Positions 1 through 4,376 of a stretch of 7,147 bases of DNA are shown here, one piece after another (position 1 is the first letter of the stretch; each line of letters opens with the position of its first letter). The translations under genes were made by a program, and so were the position numbers. The notes below the pieces were generated by a model. That model saw nothing but the letters and a program-made list of their open reading frames with translations, was not told where the DNA came from and did not search any database. Source of the stretch: Selenomonas sp. (GTDB taxonomy: Bacteria > Bacillota_C > Negativicutes > Selenomonadales > Selenomonadaceae); assembly GCF_024699275.1 (NCBI RefSeq), contig NZ_JAILPX010000132.1, positions 1 through 7,147 on the forward strand. Reading direction: 5' to 3'.

Positions 1-207
1 GAGCGGCTGGAAGCAGCCCGCCATATCGCCAAGGTGGAGACCAAGTACGGCATGGTCAATTGCAAGGTCAGTGCCTGGGAAGGGAAACTCTGTCAGGTAT
101 CGCCGGAGTATGAAGATTGCAGAAAACTGGCAGCAGAAAAACAGGTGCCATTAAAGGTTGTTCAGCAGGAGGCACTGCGGGTGCTCAATGAACGGCTTGG
201 CGTTTAG
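1..207 (+). CDS. larC: LarC, nickel-pincer cofactor biosynthesis protein, C-terminal fragment
   Basis: The reading frame is open from the window edge and stops with TAG at 205-207, giving the last 68 residues of a longer protein. The fragment fits the C-terminal end of the LarC/DUF111 family: a beta-rich stretch (VETKYGMVNCKVSAWEG) and then the signature PEYEDCRKLAAEKQVPL at about residues 37-53, before a closing helix. LarC inserts nickel, using CTP, into the pyridinium bis-thiocarboxylate mononucleotide to complete the pincer cofactor used by lactate racemase and related LarA enzymes; it acts in the cytoplasm. Only the tail is visible, so integrity of the whole gene cannot be judged. The next gene begins about 255 bp downstream. 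No intrinsic terminator with a U-run follows the stop, although a large palindrome does. The assignment rests on remembered family motifs. Confidence 0.85.
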   Translation, partial: ERLEAARHIAKVETKYGMVNCKVSAWEGKLCQVSPEYEDCRKLAAEKQVPLKVVQQEALRVLNERLGV

Positions 208-208
208 G

Positions 209-233
209 TTTATGTTTACATCTATATGCTAAG
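209..233 (+). repeat. Imperfect 25-bp direct repeat, copy 1
   Basis: This matches 371-395 at 22 of 25 positions. The identical core is GTTTACATCTATAT (214-227 and 376-389). It starts just after the larC stop codon, and its last few bases overlap the left edge of the palindrome at 229-318. The two copies lie on either side of that palindrome. Function is unknown. Confidence 0.75.
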
Positions 234-318
234 ACGCCCGGTGACGGCTAATACTTTTCCTCTGCTTAGACAGGCTTGTCAAACGCGACGGAAAAGCATT
301 AGCCGTCACCGGGCTTAG
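229..318. repeat. 90-nt near-palindromic element with 17-bp perfect arms
   Basis: The arms GCCCGGTGACGGCTAAT (236-252) and ATTAGCCGTCACCGGGC (298-314) are perfect reverse complements. Pairing continues outward with CTAA (229-232) and TTAG (315-318) across a 3-nt one-sided bulge. It continues inward with TTTTCC (255-260) and GGAAAA (290-295) across a 2x2 internal loop. The centre can form a smaller hairpin from GACA (269-272) and TGTC (277-280). No U-run follows either arm, so this is not a typical Rho-independent terminator, although such a stem could still stop or stabilise transcripts at the larC 3' end. A REP/MITE-like dispersed repeat is an equally reasonable reading. GCCCGGTG recurs at 1142-1149. 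Confidence 0.8.
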
Positions 319-370
319 TACCATACATTACGCCATTAAGGCGCCGTGGGGGGGAGATAATATTTTTCCT

Positions 371-395
371 TTTACGTTTACATCTATATACGAAG
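371..395 (+). repeat. Imperfect 25-bp direct repeat, copy 2
   Basis: This is the second copy of the repeat at 209-233, with mismatches at three positions. It sits upstream of the DUF4160/DUF2442 cassette, just before the likely promoter. A nearby pair, TTACGCCATTAAG (328-340) and TTATGCCATTATG (396-408), also matches at 11 of 13 positions, so the stretch between the palindrome and the cassette looks internally repetitive. Confidence 0.75.
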
Positions 396-406
396 TTATG
401 CCATTA

Positions 407-415
407 TGTTAAAAT
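407..415 (+). promoter_or_regulatory. Possible extended -10 promoter for the DUF4160/DUF2442 pair
   Basis: TGT followed by TAAAAT (410-415) fits an extended -10 element (TGn-TATAAT type). There is no good -35 hexamer at 16-18 bp spacing. Transcription would start near 422, giving a leader of about 40 nt before the DUF4160 start codon. This is a sequence-only guess. Confidence 0.35.
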
Positions 416-462
416 GTAGATAAGAGAAGATGGTAGAGCCTTAGAAGATAGGGAGGGATTAT

Positions 463-729
463 ATGCCGGAGCTGAGTCGGTTTGGTGGTATGGTCATTTA
501 TATGTTATTTTATGATATAGGCCAGCATAACAAACCGCATGTACATGTTTATTACGGAGAATATGAAGCAGTAGTAGCTATTGATGGGGAATTATTAGCA
601 GGGGCATTGCCGCGAAAACAACTAAAAATCGTAACGGGCTGGTTAGCGTACAATGAAGAAAAAGCGTATAAGGCATGGAACTTAGCTGTTCGTGGAGAAC
701 ACTTTGATAAAATCTCGCCGATGGAATGA
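463..729 (+). CDS. DUF4160 domain protein, possible toxin-antitoxin-type partner
   Basis: This 88-residue protein spans essentially one DUF4160 domain. Recognisable parts are the opening MPELSRFGGMVIYM, the histidine-rich segment HNKPHVHVYYGEYEAVV (about residues 22-38), a GELLAGALPRKQLKIV segment (about 42-57), and a C-terminal helix with WLAYNEEKAYKAWNLA. No signal peptide or membrane segment is visible. A good Shine-Dalgarno sequence, GGGAGG (451-456), lies six nt before the ATG. The partner gene for a DUF2442 protein starts about ten nt after its stop, an arrangement that recurs in many bacteria and has led to suggestions of a toxin-antitoxin-like module. The biochemical function is not established, and which partner would be the toxin cannot be read from the sequence. 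The His cluster might bind metal or nucleic acid, which is speculation. Its AT-rich codons (TTA, GTA, AAA) differ from the neighbouring housekeeping genes, suggesting acquisition by transfer. Confidence 0.8.
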   Translation: MPELSRFGGMVIYMLFYDIGQHNKPHVHVYYGEYEAVVAIDGELLAGALPRKQLKIVTGWLAYNEEKAYKAWNLAVRGEHFDKISPME

Positions 730-733
730 GGTG
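728..733 (+). promoter_or_regulatory. Ribosome binding site that decides the DUF2442 start
   Basis: GAGGTG overlaps the DUF4160 stop codon region. It abuts the ATG at 734 but lies six nt upstream of the ATG at 740, which is the normal distance. The start at 740 is therefore preferred over 734 and over the upstream GTG at 692. Confidence 0.55.
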
Positions 734-739
734 ATGGGT

Positions 740-1033
740 ATGTATGTGAAAGATGATATTTGCTATGCTGGCAGTTTGGCAGAGAATATAAAGGTAACTG
801 AGGCAAAGCCGTTGCGTGGTGGTATATTGTTAGTCACTTTTTCCACCGGTGAGCGGAGATTATTTGATACTACGCTGCTTAAAGGCGCAGCATTTAAGCC
901 TTTGGCTGATGAAAGTGTGTTTAATCAGCCTGTGATATTTCATGGAGCGATTACCTGGAAAAATGGTGAGATAGATATTGCACCAGAGAAAGTATATTTG
1001 GATAGCTATGTGTATGATGATGTAGCGATATAA
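740..1033 (+). CDS. DUF2442 domain protein, partner of the DUF4160 protein
   Basis: This is a 97-residue protein from the ATG at 740; an in-frame ATG at 734 would add two residues. The sequence fits DUF2442: VTEAKPLRGGILLVTFSTGERRLFD (strand-rich, about residues 18-42), then LLKGAAFKPLADESVFNQPVIF, then the closing signature ITWKNGEIDIAPEKVYLDSY (about 71-90). These are short beta-rich proteins without catalytic motifs that I recognise. It is translated from the same likely transcript as the DUF4160 gene, with a ten-nt gap and a Shine-Dalgarno sequence overlapping that gene's stop, so the two are probably translationally coupled and may form a complex. The role is unknown; an antitoxin or nucleic-acid-binding partner is a hypothesis from the genomic pairing. 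Base composition matches its partner rather than the flanking metabolic genes. Confidence 0.78.
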   Translation: MYVKDDICYAGSLAENIKVTEAKPLRGGILLVTFSTGERRLFDTTLLKGAAFKPLADESVFNQPVIFHGAITWKNGEIDIAPEKVYLDSYVYDDVAI

Positions 1034-1081
1034 GGCATTTACTTTATGCAGGTTATATGACCTATGGTTTGCAAGTGTTGC

Positions 1082-1111
1082 TTGACAGACTATATAGGAA
1101 TACATTATAAG
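1082..1111 (+). promoter_or_regulatory. Promoter-like sequence in the gap after DUF2442
   Basis: A perfect TTGACA (1082-1087) is followed after 18 bp by TATAAG (1106-1111, five of six consensus). Transcription would start near 1118 and run through the hairpin at 1170-1212. No gene with a ribosome binding site starts before 1331, so it would make either a long leader for the isomerase gene or a small RNA. A perfect TATAAT at 1151-1156 also exists, with only a weak TTGTGG 18 bp upstream. Confidence 0.4.
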
Positions 1112-1135
1112 GGAATGCAAGATTCTTTGTGGTAT

Positions 1136-1149
1136 TAAGATGCCCGGTG
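1136..1149 (+). repeat. Partial copy of the palindrome's left end
   Basis: TAAGATGCCCGGTG matches TAAGACGCCCGGTG at 230-243 at 13 of 14 positions, in the same orientation. The two copies bracket the DUF4160/DUF2442 cassette at about 900 bp separation. The similarity does not continue far on either side. Confidence 0.55.
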
Positions 1150-1169
1150 CTATAATAACGATATATACA

Positions 1170-1212
1170 TAACTTAAACTTCACCCATTATAGGTGTGGG
1201 AAGTTTAAGTTA
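1170..1212. repeat. Hairpin with 13-bp perfect stem, possible transposon-end relic or RNA structure
   Basis: TAACTTAAACTTC (1170-1182) is the exact reverse complement of GAAGTTTAAGTTA (1200-1212). Inside it ACC (1183-1185) can pair with GGT (1193-1195) around a short loop, leaving a four-nt bulge. Neither strand has a following U-run, so it is not a standard intrinsic terminator. Such isolated imperfect hairpins occur near the ends of IS200/IS605-type elements, but no transposase gene is present, so this link is only an inference. Confidence 0.65.
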
Positions 1213-1263
1213 GTAGCAATCCCTGCCCGCCGTCTTGTGTCACGAACTTAATCTCTGAAAATA

Positions 1264-1292
1264 TTGACAAACAATTTCCCTCTCGCTACAAT
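1264..1292 (+). promoter_or_regulatory. Strong sigma-70/SigA-type promoter for the RpiB-family gene
   Basis: TTGACA (1264-1269) and TACAAT (1287-1292) are separated by the optimal 17 bp. Transcription would start near 1299, about 30 nt before the ATG at 1331. This gives the isomerase gene a promoter separate from the upstream cassette. Confidence 0.8.
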
Positions 1293-1300
1293 CATATTAT

Positions 1301-1308
1301 CGTTAACG
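1301..1308. promoter_or_regulatory. Small palindrome at the predicted start of transcription, possible operator
   Basis: CGTTAACG is a perfect 8-bp palindrome located at about +3. CGTTA at 1301-1305 is also mirrored by TAACG at 1314-1318. The position, just after a strong promoter, suits a repressor site, but no known regulator is identified and short palindromes arise by chance. Confidence 0.3.
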
Positions 1309-1330
1309 GATTGTAACGGGAGGTTTTTTG

Positions 1331-1792
1331 ATGAAAATTGCAATGGCTAATGATCATGCCGGTACGCGGCTGAAAGAGGAAATCAAGAAATATCTGGAAA
1401 GTGAAGGTCACGAGGTCAAGGATTTCGGTACTTATGATGAGGAATCCTGTGACCTGTCGGATTTTGTCCTGCCGGCGGCAACAGCCGTGGCCAAGGGCGA
1501 ATGTGAGCGCGGTATTTTTGTCGATGGCGTAGGCTATGGCAGTGCTATGATTGCCAATAAACTGCGCGGAATCTTTGCGGTAGTCTGTCAGGATCCGTTC
1601 TGTGCGGCACTGGCACGTCAGCATAATGACTCCAATGTACTGTGTCTGGGGGGCAAGATTATCGGCGGCGCTATTGCCATGGAAACGGTGAAGACCTGGA
1701 TGCATACGGACCCGCTGACAGCAGAAAAATATGTGCGCCGGGTGGAGAAGGTCAAACGGATTGATGCTGAACATACGGTGGCCGTCAAGTAA
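1331..1792 (+). CDS. RpiB/LacA/LacB-family sugar-phosphate isomerase homologue with altered active site
   Basis: This 153-residue protein has the usual length of the RpiB/LacA/LacB family. Family features visible are the N-terminal MKIAMANDHAGTRLKEEI (Asp8, His9), HEVKDFGTYDEES (27-39), the glycine loop at 61-77 ending in IANK, and RQHNDSNVLCLGGKIIG (96-112). Family members interconvert ribose-5-P and ribulose-5-P or similar phosphorylated aldose/ketose pairs. Typical RpiB proteins have a CGTGIG-type loop with the catalytic Cys; here the loop reads DGVGYG, with Asp65 at the Cys position and Val67 for Thr. The usual GGRHQRRV near the C-terminus is replaced by TAEKYVRRV. Substrate and even isomerase activity are therefore uncertain, so no gene symbol is assigned. 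The ATG at 1331 is chosen over the TTG at 1328 because CGGGAGG (1317-1323) is seven nt upstream. It has its own strong promoter and precedes the DUF177 gene by 55 nt. Confidence 0.85.
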   Translation: MKIAMANDHAGTRLKEEIKKYLESEGHEVKDFGTYDEESCDLSDFVLPAATAVAKGECERGIFVDGVGYGSAMIANKLRGIFAVVCQDPFCAALARQHNDSNVLCLGGKIIGGAIAMETVKTWMHTDPLTAEKYVRRVEKVKRIDAEHTVAVK

Positions 1793-1798
1793 ATTTCG

Positions 1799-1827
1799 TT
1801 GACAAACGGGGTAGCAACTGTTAAAAT
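1799..1827 (+). promoter_or_regulatory. Strong promoter for DUF177-rpmF
   Basis: TTGACA (1799-1804) and TAAAAT (1822-1827) are spaced by exactly 17 bp, starting seven nt after the isomerase stop codon. The predicted start of transcription (about 1834) falls on the GAGGT Shine-Dalgarno sequence, so the leader would be only about 14 nt. No intrinsic terminator separates this from the isomerase gene, so readthrough from upstream is also likely. Confidence 0.75.
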
Positions 1828-1847
1828 AGTTCGAGGTTGATGCTGAA

Positions 1848-2348
1848 ATGATGAATATTAATATTGCTGAATTACAAACGGATTTAGGCAGGGAGTTGCC
1901 CTTTTCTTTTGCGGTGACAGCAGTCCAGTTGGATGCCCTGAGTGAGGACTATCGGTTTGAAGACCCAATCAAGGTCGTTGGAACGGTGGTTTATACAGGG
2001 ATGCGCTGGCGTGTCAGCGGCAGGATTGAAGCGGTCAAGACTTTTGTTTGCAATCGCTGTTTGGCAGATTGCCGTGAGGAACAGCTGCACGAATTTTCCG
2101 AGGACTTCACGCGTGATGAAGGCGAAGATGATTCCGTAAATGTTTTTAGCGGAGATTTGTTGGATATAGAGGACATGGTGCGGGATACCCTGCTGGCGGC
2201 CCAGTCCCTCAGTAATATATGCAAGCCCGATTGCAAGGGGCTTTGTCCGAAGTGCGGGCATAACCTAAATGAAGGCGATTGCGGTTGTGACCGTTTTGTG
2301 CCTGACCCGCGGATGGCAGCATTACAGCAATTATTGAAGAAAGACTAA
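1848..2348 (+). CDS. yceD: DUF177 (YceD-type) metal-binding protein
   Basis: This 166-residue protein has the size and layout of the DUF177/YceD family, which is nearly always found directly before rpmF, as here. The N-terminal half is mixed alpha/beta. The cysteines are arranged as Cys68-x2-Cys71 (VCNRCLADC), Cys125-x3-Cys129, Cys133-x2-Cys136 (CPKCG), then Cys145 and Cys147, which suggests one or two zinc-ribbon-like sites. An acidic stretch (about 85-95) lies in the middle. In E. coli and plants the family is connected to 23S rRNA accumulation or ribosome assembly; the exact mechanism is not settled. Two adjacent ATG codons (1848, 1851) are possible starts; the first is ten nt after GAGGT (1833-1837) and is preferred. 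Co-transcription with rpmF is inferred from the 33-nt gap and the terminator after rpmF. Confidence 0.88.
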   Translation: MMNINIAELQTDLGRELPFSFAVTAVQLDALSEDYRFEDPIKVVGTVVYTGMRWRVSGRIEAVKTFVCNRCLADCREEQLHEFSEDFTRDEGEDDSVNVFSGDLLDIEDMVRDTLLAAQSLSNICKPDCKGLCPKCGHNLNEGDCGCDRFVPDPRMAALQQLLKKD

Positions 2349-2381
2349 GCATAAAGCTAGTTTCAAGGAGGTGTATCCGAA

Positions 2382-2561
2382 ATGGCAGTTCCAAAGAGAA
2401 AAATGTCCAAGGCTCGTCGCGATCAGCGTCGTGCTAACTGGAAGCTGGAGGCTCCTGGCTACGTTGCATGCCCCCAGTGCCACGAACCGAAGATGCCCCA
2501 TCATGTATGCCCTGAATGTGGCTACTATGACGGCAAAGAGGTTGTTGCAGCAGCTGAATAA
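2382..2561 (+). CDS. rpmF: 50S ribosomal protein L32 (bL32)
   Basis: This 59-residue basic protein starts [20 protein letters not shown], the standard bL32 N-terminus. It carries a zinc-ribbon of four cysteines: Cys30-x2-Cys33 (CPQC) and Cys43-x2-Cys46 (CPEC), so it is the zinc-binding (C+) form rather than the cysteine-free paralogue some bacteria use under zinc shortage. Its role is in the large ribosomal subunit. The AAGGAGGTG Shine-Dalgarno sequence (2365-2373) is eight nt before the ATG, a very strong site suited to high expression. It follows the DUF177 gene and is closed by an intrinsic terminator ten nt after its stop codon. A zinc-responsive switch is not indicated by anything in the window. 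Confidence 0.97.
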   Translation: MAVPKRKMSKARRDQRRANWKLEAPGYVACPQCHEPKMPHHVCPECGYYDGKEVVAAAE

Positions 2562-2570
2562 GCAGTAAAG

Positions 2571-2605
2571 ATAAGCAGGACCGTAGTGTCCTGCTTATTT
2601 TCTTT
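2571..2605 (+). terminator. Intrinsic terminator after rpmF
   Basis: ATAAGCAGGAC (2571-2581) pairs perfectly with GTCCTGCTTAT (2588-2598) around the six-nt loop CGTAGT. Further A-U and G-U pairs extend the base, and a T-rich run (TTATTTTCTTT, 2595-2605) overlaps the 3' arm. It separates the DUF177-rpmF transcript from the fatty acid operon. Confidence 0.93.
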
Positions 2606-2640
2606 GCCCAGAGGATTATGAAATAAATGACATTTAGCCC

Positions 2641-2669
2641 TTGCATTTTTAGGACATACATCATATAAT
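2641..2669 (+). promoter_or_regulatory. Promoter of the fapR-plsX-fab operon
   Basis: A perfect TATAAT (2664-2669) is preceded at 17 bp by TTGCAT (2641-2646), a weak -35 matching only the TTG of the consensus. Start of transcription is expected near 2676, giving a leader of about 49 nt before fapR. The weak -35 fits a regulated promoter. Confidence 0.7.
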
Positions 2670-2687
2670 AGGCAATGTTATGTGATT

Positions 2688-2704
2688 GTAATAGCAGGTA
2701 CTAA
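2688..2704. promoter_or_regulatory. FapR-box-like operator
   Basis: GTAATAGCAGGTACTAA matches the 17-bp FapR consensus as I recall it, TTAGTACCTRRTACTAA, at 13 of 17 positions, with the right half (RRTACTAA) perfect. It lies about +13 to +29 from the predicted start and ends seven nt before the fapR Shine-Dalgarno sequence. Binding there would block initiation or early elongation, giving autoregulation of fapR and control of the operon by malonyl-CoA. This is inferred from the known FapR system. Confidence 0.72.
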
Positions 2705-2724
2705 TTTTGGAAGGAGGTGTACGA

Positions 2725-3285
2725 ATGGCAAGAGTGAAGAAAAAAATCCGTCAGGAACTTCTGATTGAAAAGGTTAAGAGCAAGCCTTTCCTTACCGATG
2801 AGGAACTGGCTAAACAGTTGGCTGTCAGCGTGCAGACCATACGGCTGGATCGCTTGGAATTAGGTATTCCTGAGTTGCGGGGGCGTATCCGCAAAATGGC
2901 AGAAACCGCTCAGAATAAGGTAAAGTCCATTCAGAGCGGTGAAGTTGTGGGAGAACTCATTGACCTGGAACTTGGTCATTCGGGCATTTCCTTGCTGAGG
3001 ATTACAGAGGACATGGTCTTTGCTAAGACGCAGATTGCTAAAGGTCATTATATGTTCTCCCAGGCAGATTCTCTGGCTATGGCTATCGTGGATGCCCCTA
3101 TGGCTGTCACCGGCTTGGCCAATGTCAAGTACAAGGTGCCAGTGCATGTAGGCGAGAAGCTGATTGCTAAGGCGGAAATCGTCAAAGTACGGGGCAATAA
3201 ATATTTTATATGGGTCAAGACCCATAATGAGACCCAAGAAGTCTTCCGGGCGAAATTCATTGTGGTTTCCTGGGGAGAAAAGTAA
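2725..3285 (+). CDS. fapR: FapR, malonyl-CoA-responsive repressor of fatty acid and phospholipid synthesis
   Basis: This 186-residue protein is close to the 188 of B. subtilis FapR. Residues 22-46 (FLTDEELAKQLAVSVQTIRLDRLEL) form a DeoR-like helix-turn-helix. A linker helix (47-75) follows, and residues from about 78 to 182 form a hot-dog (4HBT thioesterase-like) domain including VFAKTQIAKGHYMFSQADSL (98-117). In known FapR proteins this domain binds malonyl-CoA, which releases the repressor from DNA. Phe99 and Gly107 of the ligand pocket are kept, but the B. subtilis Arg106 position is Lys106 here, a conservative change. The start at ATG 2725 is preferred over the in-frame TTG at 2707 because AAGGAGGTG (2711-2719) lies between them at good distance from the ATG. 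The gene heads the operon, is preceded by a FapR-like operator, and plsX follows after 14 nt, as in many Firmicutes. Confidence 0.95.
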   Translation: MARVKKKIRQELLIEKVKSKPFLTDEELAKQLAVSVQTIRLDRLELGIPELRGRIRKMAETAQNKVKSIQSGEVVGELIDLELGHSGISLLRITEDMVFAKTQIAKGHYMFSQADSLAMAIVDAPMAVTGLANVKYKVPVHVGEKLIAKAEIVKVRGNKYFIWVKTHNETQEVFRAKFIVVSWGEK

Positions 3286-3299
3286 GGGGGAAGAGATTC

Positions 3300-4319
3300 G
3301 TGAAAATTGCAGTGGATGCGATGGGCGGGGATTTTGCCCCCGAACAGATCGTCTTTGGTGCATTGCGGGCAGCGAGAAAGTATGGTTGCGAAATCGTACT
3401 GGTAGGTGATGAGAAAAGGATCCGCGAGGTTTTAAAACGGGAAAAGGATTGGGAAAAACTTGGTATAACCATTCACCACACCACGCAGGTTATTGAAATG
3501 GATGAACATCCTGCGGATGCGGTGCGGACGAAAAAGGATTCTTCCGTGGTGGTGGCTACGAAGCTGGTAAAAGATGGCCAGTGTGATGCAGTCCTGTCTG
3601 CAGGCAGTACTGGCGCAGCGGTGACGGCGGCCCAGTTGATCTTGAAGCGTATCAAGGGGATTGGCCGTCCTACCATAGCGACGCCGATTCCCACGCCAAA
3701 GGGTGTGACCTTGATGCTGGATTCTGGTGCCAATGTGGATTCCAAGCCCATTCATCTGGTACAGAGTGGTATGATGGGTTCCATCTATGCGGAATATGTA
3801 TTCGGTATCCAGAATCCCCGGGTAGGGCTTTTGAATATCGGCGAAGAGGAAACCAAGGGCAATGAACAGGCCCGGGAAACTTATCCGCTGTTGAAGGAAT
3901 TGCACAGCATCAATTTCTGCGGTAATGCCGAAGGACGGGATATTCCCAAGGGGAATTTTGATGTTGTAATTTGTGATGGATTTGTGGGCAATGTTGTGTT
4001 AAAATTTGCAGAGGGCTTAGCAAAGACCATCATGAAGCTGATTAAGGAGGCCATTAAAGATGGTGGCCTTTTGGCAAAACTGGGAGCACTGCTCTTGATG
4101 CCTACTCTTAAAAAGTTGGGCAAACGATTGGATGCTTCGGAATACGGAGGAGCACCGCTTCTCGGTGTTAATGGCGTGTGTATCATCAGCCACGGCTCAT
4201 CGAATGCCAAATCTATTTGCAGTGCAATCGGGGTAGCTAATGATTATGTGAACGGCAAGGTGTTGGAGCATATCAAGGAAACCCTGGAACAAGAAGAAAT
4301 ATTAATGAAAGAGTCTTAA
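3300..4319 (+). CDS. plsX: PlsX, phosphate acyltransferase (acyl-ACP to acyl-phosphate)
   Basis: This 339-residue protein has the full usual length of PlsX. It begins MKIAVDAMGGDFAPE, the family hallmark, followed by DAVLSAGSTGAAV (about 96-108), TLMLDSGANVDSKP (about 138-151), VVICDGFVGNVVLKF in the middle third, and YGGAPLLGVNGVCIISHGSS near the C-terminus. PlsX makes acyl-phosphate from acyl-ACP and phosphate. PlsY then uses acyl-phosphate to acylate glycerol-3-phosphate, the first step of phospholipid synthesis. The enzyme is soluble but associates with the membrane periphery. The start is GTG, with the purine-rich GGGGGAAGAG (3286-3295) immediately after the fapR stop as ribosome binding site. 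It is in the same operon as fapR. Unusually for this type of cluster, the next gene is fabK rather than fabH. Confidence 0.97.
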   Translation: MKIAVDAMGGDFAPEQIVFGALRAARKYGCEIVLVGDEKRIREVLKREKDWEKLGITIHHTTQVIEMDEHPADAVRTKKDSSVVVATKLVKDGQCDAVLSAGSTGAAVTAAQLILKRIKGIGRPTIATPIPTPKGVTLMLDSGANVDSKPIHLVQSGMMGSIYAEYVFGIQNPRVGLLNIGEEETKGNEQARETYPLLKELHSINFCGNAEGRDIPKGNFDVVICDGFVGNVVLKFAEGLAKTIMKLIKEAIKDGGLLAKLGALLLMPTLKKLGKRLDASEYGGAPLLGVNGVCIISHGSSNAKSICSAIGVANDYVNGKVLEHIKETLEQEEILMKES

Positions 4320-4376
4320 TCATAAGCAGCCGGACGAGGTATCCAGCGTTGAGAGAGGCTAAGGAGGACGTATTTG

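Noticed and set aside
236..330. The palindrome considered as a Rho-independent terminator of larC.
   Set aside because: The 3' arm is followed by TTAGTACCATAC rather than a U-run, and the stem is far longer than usual; listed as a repeat instead.
315..331. TTAGTACCATACATTAC resembles the left half of a FapR operator (12 of 17 positions).
   Set aside because: The right half does not match, it overlaps the end of the palindrome, and it is about 150 bp upstream of a gene unrelated to lipid metabolism.
387..399. TATACGAAGTTAT is identical to one 13-bp arm of loxP.
   Set aside because: The opposite inverted arm and 8-bp spacer are absent on either side, and no Cre-like recombinase is in the window. 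A lone half-site in an AT-rich region is most simply coincidence.
1057..1110. A 17-codon frame starting at ATG 1057 after DUF2442.
   Set aside because: Only a weak AGG-type ribosome binding site, no recognisable motif, and overlap with the promoter-like sequence at 1082-1111; not supportable as a gene.
2371..2568. A 65-codon + strand frame overlapping rpmF.
   Set aside because: It is out of frame with the unmistakable L32 coding sequence at 2382-2561, which accounts for the region.
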